Positions 27,737-35,250 of a stretch of 62,699 nucleotides of DNA are shown here, piece after piece; the stretch's first letter is position 1; each line of letters opens with the position of its first letter. The notes beneath the pieces are model-generated. The model saw only the letters and a list, made by a program, of their open reading frames with translations, was not told the DNA's origin and ran no database searches. Position numbers and translations under genes: made by a program. The stretch is from Bacillus sp. AFS098217 (GTDB lineage Bacteria > Bacillota > Bacilli > Bacillales > Bacillaceae_G): contig NZ_NVPR01000163.1 in NCBI RefSeq assembly GCF_002551815.1, positions 1 to 62,699 on the forward strand, read 5' to 3'.

Positions 27737-28320
27737 TCAAAACATTCGCATATAACTAAATAACGGACTCAATCCGATATTCGTTACCTTCATTTTATCG
27801 AAAAAAATTCGAGGATGCAAGGGTTCTTAAGTATTGTCTTTTTTAGCTAACTATCGGGTTAGTCACGACGTGGAAGCCGTACCAGGTCGTTAATTTAAAC
27901 ACGTAAAAGGTTAGCTGTGCCGATGCATATAAAACAGCGTAGACACGTTATAAACGTTCCCTGTTGCCGTTTGTGTCTAGTCTAGGCGAGGACTGCCATA
28001 AAAAGGTCTGGACGGTTGCTTGGCGTGTTACGGCACGGGTAGCGACGATCATGGAAAGGCGTAATTAGGTTACGAGTAATTAAGGATAACGTCAGTAGTA
28101 CGATTCCTTCCCTAAGTCTTTCTGCAAGTAGGACAAGCATTACTTGTAAAAAGTTCGTTGTGGGTGAAAACCGACGTTCCAACAGGGTGTACACTACACG
28201 GAAACCTTAATCCGATAGACCATGAGAAGTGACAATGAACGTCTACTTTATGTCGCTTTAACTATTTGTTTTAGCGATGTAAGGTAGACGTCCTCTGTCC
28301 TAGCCGTTTTCCTTACCCTC
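27712..28320 (-). ncRNA. candidate large structured non-coding RNA between the two integrases
   Basis: About 650 bases without a convincing gene, richer in G+C than its surroundings. A minus-strand terminator closes its left end, and a possible minus-strand promoter (TTGACT near 28366, 16-base spacer, CATCAT) lies at its right end. Size (about 600 nt) and mobile-element setting recall large ornate RNAs such as ROOL or GOLLD, but I cannot match it by eye. The only long frame (27982-28194 minus) has no good start and no family look. Confidence 0.4.
28239..28291. other. long imperfect hairpin (about 22 bp)
   Basis: ACGTCTAC at 28239-28246 pairs with GTAGACGT at 28284-28291; pairing continues inward through TTTATGTCGCTTTAA and TTTTAGCGATGTAAGG with G-U and few mismatches. 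Loop CTATTTG. Confidence 0.75.
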
Positions 28321-28341
28321 ATCCCATGATGAAGGACAGAG
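28293..28341. other. 9-bp perfect inverted repeat before integrase 2
   Basis: CTCTGTCCT (28293-28301) and AGGACAGAG (28333-28341) are exact complements around a 31-base loop, directly adjacent to the hairpin at 28239-28291 and 50 bases before the integrase 2 start. It may be part of the ncRNA 5' end or a leader of integrase 2. Confidence 0.65.
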
Positions 28342-28393
28342 TGATCAAGTCAAGAAGAAAATACGAAATATATAACGAAGGGAATCAATAATT

Positions 28394-29524
28394 ATGGGTG
28401 GTTCAGTAAGGAAAGATAAAGCGACAGGAAAATGGATGTTTGGTTTCGATATTACAAGAGATCCGATGACTGGGAAGCGGAGGCAAATCCGTAGAAGGGG
28501 ATTCAAAACGAGACGTGAAGCCCACGATGCTATGGTGAAGTTAAAAGCGGAAATGTTAGGCGGTGAGCATTCGGACTTATCGAAACTATCGTACGCTACT
28601 TTTGTGGACGAGTGGATGAAAGAGCGATCATTTCATTTACAGGAGACTACTTACGAGATTCACAAAATGTATTTAGAAAACGTAATTAAACCGAGGATAG
28701 GGCATTTTCAATTAAGGCAGATTGAACCGATACATATGCAAAAGTTTGTTAACGATTTAGTTATTGATGTAGGTTATTCGCCAGCAACAGTTCATCTTGT
28801 TTATCGAATAATTAGTGCTTCGTTGCGAAAAGCAAAAATTTTAAAATTGATTAGAGATAATCCAACGATAGGGATTACGCTACCGAAAATGAGAAAAAAG
28901 CCAGAAATAAACGTATGGAGCTTAGAACAAGTTAACTATTTTATTGATGAGTCGAAGAAAGTTCACCGACTTACTAGATGTTATATTGTATTCGTAATTG
29001 CATTATTAACAGGTATGAGACAAGGTGAGATTATGGGGTTGCGTTGGACTGACATCGATTTTCAGAATCAAATCATATACGTAAGACAAACGTTAACCCA
29101 GACCGCTAAAATTAAGTCTGGTGCTAAAAATAACGCGAGTGTACGCAATGTACATTTTCCAGCGAAACTAATAGAAGAACTAAAAATGCACCAAAAACGA
29201 ATAATTGAAGAGAAGAAATACTATCAACGAGATTATCGGGATCATGGCTTAGTAATATGTACGCGTAACGGTCGGCCGATGATTCCTCGAAATCTTCGAA
29301 AAGAGTTTTATAACCTAACGGAGAAACTCGGTTTACCAAAGATACGCTTCCACGACTTACGTCATACGCACGCAACCATGCTAATACAACAGAATGTAAA
29401 TGTAAAACTGATATCAGAACGGCTTGGCCACACCGATATTCAAACTACTTTGAATACCTATAGTCATGTGCTTCCGACAATGCAGCGCGAGGTCGCAGAT
29501 AAGCTGGATGAGATATTTGGGTGA
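28394..29524 (+). CDS. tyrosine recombinase/integrase 2 (phage/ICE type with arm-binding domain)
   Basis: 376 aa with three domains: an N-terminal AP2-like arm-DNA-binding domain (about 8-55, GKWMFGFDITRDPMTGKRRQ), a SAM-like core-binding domain (about 65-165) and the catalytic domain with ALLTGMRQGEIMGLRW, HDLRHTHATMLI, RLGHTDIQTTLNTYSHV. It resembles Tn916/phage integrases more than integrase 1 does. A second complete integrase in one element is unusual; it could derive from an older nested insertion or serve excision. Confidence 0.92.
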   Translation: MGGSVRKDKATGKWMFGFDITRDPMTGKRRQIRRRGFKTRREAHDAMVKLKAEMLGGEHSDLSKLSYATFVDEWMKERSFHLQETTYEIHKMYLENVIKPRIGHFQLRQIEPIHMQKFVNDLVIDVGYSPATVHLVYRIISASLRKAKILKLIRDNPTIGITLPKMRKKPEINVWSLEQVNYFIDESKKVHRLTRCYIVFVIALLTGMRQGEIMGLRWTDIDFQNQIIYVRQTLTQTAKIKSGAKNNASVRNVHFPAKLIEELKMHQKRIIEEKKYYQRDYRDHGLVICTRNGRPMIPRNLRKEFYNLTEKLGLPKIRFHDLRHTHATMLIQQNVNVKLISERLGHTDIQTTLNTYSHVLPTMQREVADKLDEIFG

Positions 29525-29619
29525 GTATGAGATGTTTGTGTGGTATTTAATCCGAACAAATAATAAAAAAAGATAATTATTGTTCAGAAAGCGAAAAGGA
29601 TTGTTTTACAATCCGTAAG

Positions 29620-29661
29620 AACGTATATACTAATTGGCAAAACGTATATGCGAATTGGTAA
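29620..29661. repeat. two tandem 21-bp repeats
   Basis: AACGTATATACTAATTGGCAA is followed at once by AACGTATATGCGAATTGGTAA (17 of 21 identical), with a degenerate third start (AAGCATATGT). Possible arm sites of integrase 2 or operators for the promoter 30 bases downstream. Confidence 0.75.
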
Positions 29662-29689
29662 AAAGCATATGTAAAATACGTACAATCTA

Positions 29690-29718
29690 TTGTAAGTTGA
29701 CTTTTAGTCAAGTATAAT
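29690..29718 (+). promoter_or_regulatory. strong promoter with a palindromic operator in its spacer
   Basis: TTGTAA, a 17-base spacer, then TATAAT. The spacer contains the perfect palindrome TTGACT-TTT-AGTCAA (29697-29711), an ideal repressor site. No open reading frame follows on this strand for over 800 bases, so the product is probably an RNA. Confidence 0.7.
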
Positions 29719-29763
29719 GTTGCTATAAGGATACAAAAAGTATCACTTTGACTTTACGTTAAC

Positions 29764-29786
29764 TTTCCTTGAAGGAAAATTTTTTT
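29764..29786 (+). terminator. early terminator downstream of the 29690 promoter
   Basis: TTTCC-TTGAA-GGAAA followed by ATTTTTTT; would give a roughly 60-nt small RNA. A second similar hairpin (GTTTCC TGAGA GGAAAC) lies at 29917-29933. Confidence 0.6.
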
Positions 29787-30024
29787 AGGCTAGATGTTCG
29801 CAAAATGAGAACTTTTACGGATTATACGGAATATTTTTTTTCAATAGAAGGCTACTTAGAGTAAACTTTAGATGGATTTCGTTAAAGTGAATCGTATTAT
29901 TTTTTTTTACTTATAGGTTTCCTGAGAGGAAACTTTGCTATTAAGTTAAAAACGAAGGCAATTTATGCCCGTAAAGTAAACGATGTGTTTACTCCGTATT
30001 TTAAAAACCATAAATAATAGAAAA

Positions 30025-30055
30025 AGCTCCTCGGTGCTACCAACACTGAGAAGCT
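30025..30055 (-). terminator. terminator of the 34-aa peptide gene
   Basis: On the minus strand AGCTTCTCAGTG pairs with CACCGAGGAGCT, followed by TTTTTCTATT. Confidence 0.85.
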
Positions 30056-30069
30056 AAAAATAATAAATA

Positions 30070-30174
30070 CTACTTTTTGGTGAGAATGTTTACTAGTAGA
30101 TTAAGAATTCCAAATACTACAGTAAAGACCACAGTTAAAACTGCACACAAAGCGATAACTGTTTGTAAATCCAT
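30070..30174 (-). CDS. 34-aa hydrophobic peptide, candidate type I toxin (holin-like)
   Basis: Opens with MDLQTVIALCAV, has one membrane helix (about 5-31) and ends with a basic LTKK tail, as in the small BsrG/TxpA/holin-like toxins of Firmicutes. A good ribosome site (AAGGCGGTGAGAGA before ATG), a dedicated terminator at 30025-30055 and a perfect TATAAT (minus strand, 30258-30263) support a real gene. The plus strand carries a terminator at 30202-30238 upstream of the peptide start and a strong promoter at 29690, so an antisense RNA covering the gene is possible. Toxicity is inferred. Confidence 0.65.
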   Translation of the reverse strand: MDLQTVIALCAVLTVVFTVVFGILNLLVNILTKK

Positions 30175-30201
30175 TCTCTCACCGCCTTTCTTACGACGAT
30201 G

Positions 30202-30238
30202 AGCTTATTACGTACTACCAATACGTAGTGGGCTTTTT
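30202..30238 (+). terminator. 13-bp hairpin with T run, possible antisense RNA terminator
   Basis: AGCTTATTACGTA pairs fully (with G-U pairs) with TACGTAGTGGGCT, loop CTACCAA, then TTTTT. On the minus strand the same stem would sit in the peptide mRNA 5' UTR and could mask it. Confidence 0.65.
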
Positions 30239-30485
30239 GTCGTTAAATCATGATTCCATTATACCGATTTATAGAGTTCAAGGCTACATTTATTTGGGCG
30301 TTTTACCATAAAAAACATAATTTAATAGGTTTATTTACTTTGAAACGTAATTTCCCCTGGAGCACTTATAAAAGTCAATACAATTAAGGCTTCTCTTCTT
30401 TATCGATCAGTACTTGTGTAATAAGTTATGTATTAAAGGTATTATCGAAAGAATAGGAGAAGTAGAACGGAAAGAAACGATTCGT

Positions 30486-30541
30486 AAGGAAGATAAAATA
30501 AGAAAAACCGTCATTCCTGACGGTCTCTATTTATCTTCCTT
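30486..30541 (-). terminator. terminator of the reverse transcriptase gene
   Basis: Outer 12-bp stem AAGGAAGATAAA/TTTATCTTCCTT enclosing ACCGTC/GACGGT; on the minus strand the inner stem is followed by TTTTTCTTATTTT. Confidence 0.85.
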
Positions 30542-30596
30542 CAATGTATTATGCGGTGAGTTCTTCTACCATAATGCAGTTATTTCCTAACGCATT

Positions 30597-32108
30597 TCAT
30601 TTGAAACCCATTACAAACGTTACCTCATTTTCTTTGAGTTTTTTCCAATCACTCTTTAAAAGCGTTTTCGGTAAGACTTCATATACAAATAACCAATTCC
30701 GATTAAAGTCTTCTTCATCTGTACTTAAACCCCTCGCCACCTTTTTAAACTCTTTCATCTCTTTTGAGAAATTATGATGCTTACAATATAAAAAAGCTAG
30801 TAATAGTAGAATACAATGATTACTCTTTCTTATTTCGGTAAAATCCAATTTTTCGATAACAAACCGATACTTGAGTGCATAATAAATGGCATAAGATACT
30901 GCTTCAAAATTGTTATTCTTCATACCCTCTGTATAAATCAATGCTGAAAATTCACTAATCATTTTACTTTCTACTTGAAACACGTTAAATATATTTTCTT
31001 CTAGCAAAGGAATCAAATAAGGGTATATAATCGCAAGATGAAAAATAGTTTTAACAAGATACTCGATAGCCTGGGTAGTCATTTTTTTCTTTGATAGGAC
31101 TTTAATTGCAAAATTTAATATAGCAGAGTTATTACTATTTTCCTGCATTAATTGTATTGATAAATCTAAATAACCCCTAACATCTTTAAAGTTAACTATC
31201 TCCCTCCCATTAAAATTGGCATAAGCACCTAACTTCCTGACCCAATGTTCAACAGAAGCAAGAGGTAATGGTCTGATTCGGGTTTTCTTATGGTTAAGTA
31301 TTAAATCATACGCCCGAAGCCGCTCTGATAATTGTACTAAAAATTGCTGACCTTCTTCATAGTTGGTAACATAGCAGGTGTAGTCATCGATATTTCTTAC
31401 ATATTCCCATCCTAGTTTACGAAGTTCGTAATCAATAGAAGTTAATATTATTTCTGATAGTAAATTCGAAGCATCCGGACCAATTAATAATCCATTTGTT
31501 TCACCATTCTTCGTATTTCGAACATAATAATCTAATTGGTTATACCATAAATCACGATTATTTTTAGTTTGCTTTGCTGTTTCTTTCCCTACAAGCGCCC
31601 ATGTAATTGAATGAGAGTACATACTAGGAAAGCAAGTAGATATATCAGCATTTACTTGATATCTTTTACCTATTAATAAGTCAGGTTCTGGTGTTCCGTC
31701 ATTTTTAAAGTCACTATAATTCATCTTAAAAATCTTAGGATGACCTTTCATTTTTCTAATATGAATCCGACTCATCTTATACTCTTCATCCTGAGTTTTA
31801 TTTTTAAAATGCTCTAATATTTCATTCCAGTTACGTTCTAAATGCAAACAAAGGCGTTGATAGGACATTGGAGTAGGTATCCCTAAAGGACGAGGTATGT
31901 TTATATTTCTCATGTTTTCATAAAAGATATATGACTGTTCCTTCTTAGTGTTAGTAAATTCCGGCTCATGTTTATTACAATAATCAAGAAATCCTTTTGA
32001 GGTTAAAAATGGTGGTAATTTGTTACTAAACAACCCGTGCCCTAAAAGACCTTCATACAATTCCTTTGAAGACAAGTCACTCATAAATTCATAGTATTTT
32101 TTCGCCAT
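30597..32108 (-). CDS. Abi/UG-type reverse transcriptase, candidate phage-defence RT
   Basis: 503 aa from ATG 32108 (AAGGAG six bases upstream; the in-frame ATG at 32132 lacks a site). RT motifs in order: VNADISTCFPSMYSHSITWAL (motif 3/A), GLLIGPDASNLLSEIILTSID (motif 4), YVRNIDDYTCYV (catalytic DD), LILNHKKTRI (6), HWVRKLGAY (7). After about 300 comes a helical C-terminal region of about 200 residues. No maturase, endonuclease or retron VTG motif, so not a group II intron or retron RT; the pattern fits AbiA/AbiK/UG defence RTs. The only long gene on the minus strand in the 27-42 kb core. Confidence 0.82.
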   Translation of the reverse strand: MAKKYYEFMSDLSSKELYEGLLGHGLFSNKLPPFLTSKGFLDYCNKHEPEFTNTKKEQSYIFYENMRNINIPRPLGIPTPMSYQRLCLHLERNWNEILEHFKNKTQDEEYKMSRIHIRKMKGHPKIFKMNYSDFKNDGTPEPDLLIGKRYQVNADISTCFPSMYSHSITWALVGKETAKQTKNNRDLWYNQLDYYVRNTKNGETNGLLIGPDASNLLSEIILTSIDYELRKLGWEYVRNIDDYTCYVTNYEEGQQFLVQLSERLRAYDLILNHKKTRIRPLPLASVEHWVRKLGAYANFNGREIVNFKDVRGYLDLSIQLMQENSNNSAILNFAIKVLSKKKMTTQAIEYLVKTIFHLAIIYPYLIPLLEENIFNVFQVESKMISEFSALIYTEGMKNNNFEAVSYAIYYALKYRFVIEKLDFTEIRKSNHCILLLLAFLYCKHHNFSKEMKEFKKVARGLSTDEEDFNRNWLFVYEVLPKTLLKSDWKKLKENEVTFVMGFK

Positions 32109-32633
32109 AACATACTCCTTATCTACCTTCATTCTCGAGAGGTTTGTATATCTTTATAATACATTTTAACAGTTGAACGCACGTCACGCACGGAAACCGT
32201 GCATCGTAATCCGCGTAATATCCTAACGATGGGAAGTGAAGATTTTCCTTCGTATATATAGAAGCAACCGTAATAATGACTTCCCAACGCTTCCCATTTC
32301 GTCAGCTTTCCGCTCGTTACACGCAACCCTTCCGAAACTTTTACCGCACATGTAAAGCGTCCTATTTTTCGCTATATATAGTAGGAAATGGATTCGGGAG
32401 TTTACATCGGTTTACATTTCGGCAGTCACCGCTGTCTTACAGGTAGCCGACTGGAACTTTCGGAAGAGTTGATTTTACGGTGCATATATTAGAAGAAACT
32501 TGTTTTGTAACGTTCCGAAATTTTCCGATTAGACCAGCTTCGCCCCTCCGACGGAGACGTGACTCGAAAACTTCGGGTCTTATTTCAAATGTATGATTCT
32601 ACATAAAAACGTACATTCATTTCGTTTATTCTA
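32109..32633 (-). other. 525-bp structured gene-free region upstream of the reverse transcriptase
   Basis: No convincing gene on either strand. Hairpins include GCACGG-AAA-CCGTGC (about 32188-32202) and several longer imperfect stems; G+C is above the local average. Several defence RTs use a non-coding RNA encoded next to the RT gene, so this is the first place to look for a template RNA. Also contains the 14-base element AAAACTTCGGGTCT (32567-32580), repeated after the recombinase gene. Confidence 0.45.
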
Positions 32634-32691
32634 TTGACGTTGTGAGATATTGGCGATAAAATAGACTTATCTTAAAAAATCGTACATTCAA
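32610..32691 (+). promoter_or_regulatory. promoter of the small recombinase gene with paired repeats
   Basis: TTGACG (32634-32639), 17-base spacer, TAAAAT (32657-32662). It is bracketed by two copies of CGTACATTCA (32610-32619 and 32682-32691); AATGTA upstream forms an inverted repeat with the first. Likely operator pair. Confidence 0.7.
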
Positions 32692-32730
32692 AACATTGAT
32701 ATTACTGTCTTCGTGAAAGGGGTATTTCGC

Positions 32731-33279
32731 ATGAATCAATTGAAGGACGTACAACCTATTCGAGATTTAGAACAGATCGATAACATGAAGTGGAGTTTAC
32801 GCAGACATTGTAGTGAAAGAGATTACATATTATTCTTGATCGGTATTAATACAGGATTACGTGTCGGTGATCTATTGAAGCTAAAGGTATCGGATGTAAA
32901 AGGGAAGCGTAAGGCAATCGTTAAGGAAGGCAAGACCCAAAAGAAACGTACTATATACCTGGACTCTATATACGATGAGGTACAAGAGTATGTAGCTACA
33001 GTCGATAGCGAGTGGTTGTTTCCATCTCGCAAGGGAGACAAAGCGATCTCGCCAACGCAGGCGTATCGTCAGCTAAATAAAGCCGCAGACTTTGCAGGAG
33101 TAGAAAGCGTTGGTAATCATTCGTTAAGGAAGTCGTTCGGATATTGGTATTACAAGCAACATAAGGACGTCGCAGAGTTGCAAAAGATATTAAATCACAG
33201 TCATCCTTCGATAACGCTACGATATATTGGAATTACGGAAGAACAAATCGAAGATAAATTAAAAACGTTTAAATTATAG
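32731..33279 (+). CDS. small tyrosine recombinase (catalytic domain only)
   Basis: 182 aa from ATG 32731, eight bases after GAAAGGGG. Only the catalytic domain is present: Arg in INTGLRVGDLLKLKV, HSLRKSFGYWYYK (H-x-x-R region), ILNHSHPSITLRYIG with the nucleophile Tyr. It lacks N-terminal core-binding and arm domains, as in minimal phage/plasmid integrases. It may resolve multimers, switch a DNA segment or control copy form; no target visible except the flanking direct repeat. Confidence 0.85.
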   Translation: MNQLKDVQPIRDLEQIDNMKWSLRRHCSERDYILFLIGINTGLRVGDLLKLKVSDVKGKRKAIVKEGKTQKKRTIYLDSIYDEVQEYVATVDSEWLFPSRKGDKAISPTQAYRQLNKAADFAGVESVGNHSLRKSFGYWYYKQHKDVAELQKILNHSHPSITLRYIGITEEQIEDKLKTFKL

Positions 33280-33305
33280 TCGGTAAAATAATACCGGCTT
33301 TTTTA
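33278..33305 (+). terminator. terminator of the small recombinase gene
   Basis: AGTCGGTA pairs with TACCGGCT, then TTTTTT. Confidence 0.85.
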
Positions 33306-33626
33306 TTTTGGGGGGCGGGGAGGTTTTCGGAGTTTTGTTTCGCCAGGTGCCTGGAAAATCCGTGCAAAATTTAAAACTTCGGGTCTAATTTACTAGATAA
33401 TACTCTATGTTTTACGAGATAGGAGTAGTTTTGAATGTATTTATAGTACGTAGGATATACGTACTCAATTTCGCTGATAATTCTCTAGGGAAAACGGCTT
33501 TAAAATGTGGAATACAGTGGCTAATGCGTAAATCTATACCGAAGCTTCACGTCAGCTTAATATTCCGTTAATATCTAACTGTTAAAATTTTACACGTAAG
33601 CAAATAACGTAAAAGGAGACGTAGTA
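33306..33626. other. 320-bp gene-free stretch
   Basis: No gene seen. Starts with a G-rich run (GGGGGGCGGGG) and holds the second AAAACTTCGGGTCT element (33373-33386). Promoter elements for the next gene are not clear. Confidence 0.5.
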
Positions 33627-33998
33627 ATGAGGAACTTACCGTCAAGTTTATACAAAATATCGATATCAGATGGACAGGAGTTAATGTGGTATCATGCGGA
33701 CGTAAAGCGAGGCAATAACGTATTTACTTTCGAAATCTATCGAGCAATCGATACGGTATCGGTGTTTTATGTGGACGAATTAGGTAGAAAACGAGCGATA
33801 GTAGATCTGGAAGAATTAGAAACGATGCTAGTACTTGAAGAAGATAGGAAGCACTTTCGGAATTTTGTAGGTGATACGGAGTGGTTATTATTGGACGGCA
33901 TGTGTTCGCAAAGGGGAATGACGAAGGGAGAGGTAGCAGCGTTTTTGTATCTGAAGGAGCACGTATTGAACGAAATGGGTGCGGAGTTGGAGGGTTAA
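33627..33998 (+). CDS. hypothetical element protein
   Basis: 123 aa, acidic, with beta-rich N-terminal half (YKISISDGQELMWYHADVKR) and helical C-terminal half. Strong AAAAGGAG ribosome site and a terminator at 34020-34047 show a real single-gene unit. No family recognised. Confidence 0.65.
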   Translation: MRNLPSSLYKISISDGQELMWYHADVKRGNNVFTFEIYRAIDTVSVFYVDELGRKRAIVDLEELETMLVLEEDRKHFRNFVGDTEWLLLDGMCSQRGMTKGEVAAFLYLKEHVLNEMGAELEG

Positions 33999-34019
33999 CG
34001 GTATAGTTGCGTATAATAA

Positions 34020-34047
34020 AACCGCCTGTGAGGGCGGTTACTTTTGG
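34020..34047 (+). terminator. terminator
   Basis: AACCGCC TGTGAG GGCGGTT stem followed by a T-rich tail. Confidence 0.8.
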
Positions 34048-34132
34048 TTTTTGTTCACCATTTACTAGGTTAGTATAAAATACATTTTAATGATATTATG
34101 TTAATATATGAATTTAAGGGAGGTAAATGAAA

Positions 34133-34456
34133 ATGTCAGATAATAATACTCAAAATGAACTGCAATTAATTCAGAGGAACTTTGAGAAGCGAGTTTCTAA
34201 CACAGCATTAGAATTAGCTAAAGCAGAATCTAAGTTACCTATGGATCAGTCAATTATAGAAGCAGTTGAAAAGGGAATCAGTGTAGATACAGTGGAACTT
34301 TCAAAGAAAGTGGAACAAATGTTAGATATAGATGAAAAACAATCAAATGAGCAAATAGCTATTAAATTATTAGAAGATATTTCTTCACATAGTGACAGCA
34401 AATTTATGCGAAAATTAGCATCAAGTATGTTAAAAGAGAAATGGTGGGAGAAATAA
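34133..34456 (+). CDS. acidic helical protein paired with the next small gene
   Basis: 107 aa from ATG 34133 (nine bases after GGGAGG; ATG 34127 is too close). Predicted almost all helical, acidic. Its stop TAA overlaps the next ATG by one base. Size and charge pairing resemble a toxin-antitoxin or chaperone-partner arrangement, but no family is recognised. Confidence 0.6.
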   Translation: MSDNNTQNELQLIQRNFEKRVSNTALELAKAESKLPMDQSIIEAVEKGISVDTVELSKKVEQMLDIDEKQSNEQIAIKLLEDISSHSDSKFMRKLASSMLKEKWWEK

Positions 34457-34605
34457 TGTTAAAGAAAATAACGAGCTTTATTTTTAAATTACTTAATAAG
34501 ATATTGAGTAATGATAAAGTAAAGAAAATATTATGGGAACTATTGATGGAGATTATCGAGATTACAAGGAAAAGCTGGAAAGAAAATAAGAAAAAGGAAG
34601 CGTAG
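34456..34605 (+). CDS. 49-aa basic amphipathic peptide, coupled to the preceding gene
   Basis: Begins MLKKITSFIFKLLNKILSND and is lysine-rich, with an amphipathic N-terminal helix and a strongly basic tail (KSWKENKKKEA). The start overlaps the previous stop (TAATG), and GGGAG sits seven bases upstream. A bidirectional terminator follows. Confidence 0.6.
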   Translation: MLKKITSFIFKLLNKILSNDKVKKILWELLMEIIEITRKSWKENKKKEA

Positions 34606-34634
34606 AATAAGCAAGTAGTATACATATAAGAAAA

Positions 34635-34660
34635 GACCGCCTATTACGGGCGGCTTCTTT
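34635..34660. terminator. bidirectional terminator
   Basis: CCGCC TATTACG GGCGG with T-rich flanks on both strands, between the peptide gene and the convergent lipoprotein gene. Confidence 0.8.
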
Positions 34661-34664
34661 GCGT

Positions 34665-35132
34665 TTATTTCAGTAGTTTATCCATTACGTCTTTATATTT
34701 TACGAATTCTTCGTCTTTCATTTCGCCATTCATTTGTAAAAGGAAATTACCCTTTGCGTATGTATGCGAGAATAGCATAGGGGCATTGTTTCCTAGCTCA
34801 TCGTAGTATTTCTTTGCCTTCTCTAAGTCTTCTTTTTTAGTAAACTCAAATAGTCTTCCGCCGTTATCTTCGCCGAGAGCTGGCACCAAGATGCGTTTCC
34901 CCTCTTTACGTGTGTTACCGAATTCCTTCTGTGGTAGATCAGTTGGATTTTCAGCTTGTAAACCAGCGTTTTTAAACTCCGTAATAATAGAATCTACAGT
35001 TACCTTCGTTTCTTTCTTTTCTTTTTTCGCTTCTTGCTTCGGCTCAGCGGATGATTTTTCGCCACCACTACCGCATGCAGTTAGAGAAGCTAATGATAAG
35101 CATAATGCCCCAACAATTAATACCTTTTTCAC
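34665..35132 (-). CDS. predicted lipoprotein
   Basis: 155 aa with a lipoprotein signal: MKKVLIVGALCLSLASLTAC, cleavage before Cys20, then GSGGEKSSAEPK linker and a Lys/Glu-rich region. The remaining domain (about 45-155) is small alpha/beta. Exposed lipoproteins on phages and mobile elements often act in superinfection exclusion; here that is only a suggestion. Confidence 0.75.
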   Translation of the reverse strand: MKKVLIVGALCLSLASLTACGSGGEKSSAEPKQEAKKEKKETKVTVDSIITEFKNAGLQAENPTDLPQKEFGNTRKEGKRILVPALGEDNGGRLFEFTKKEDLEKAKKYYDELGNNAPMLFSHTYAKGNFLLQMNGEMKDEEFVKYKDVMDKLLK

Positions 35133-35250
35133 GTTAAATCCTCCCTAAAATATATTACGAATTTAATTATAACAATAAATGTATATATTTTCCTGGGGAT
35201 ATGTAGTTTTCTGTACTTCGGACGATTAAATCTTCAAATAAAAAGAACGC

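Noticed and set aside
27982-28194. 70-codon minus-strand frame between the integrases
   Set aside because: GTG start without a good ribosome site and no recognisable fold; better explained as part of a structured RNA.
30544-30777. 77-codon plus-strand frame opposite the RT 3' end
   Set aside because: Antisense to a well-supported RT gene, with low-complexity Ser/Phe composition; a shadow.
30597-32108. Group II intron or retron interpretation of the RT
   Set aside because: No maturase X or endonuclease domain, no domain V-like hairpin downstream, and no VTG motif.
32129-32326. 65-codon minus-strand frame just upstream of the RT
   Set aside because: Only a TTG start with a ribosome site too close, and it lies in hairpin-rich DNA; no family resemblance. 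Kept as part of the candidate RNA region.
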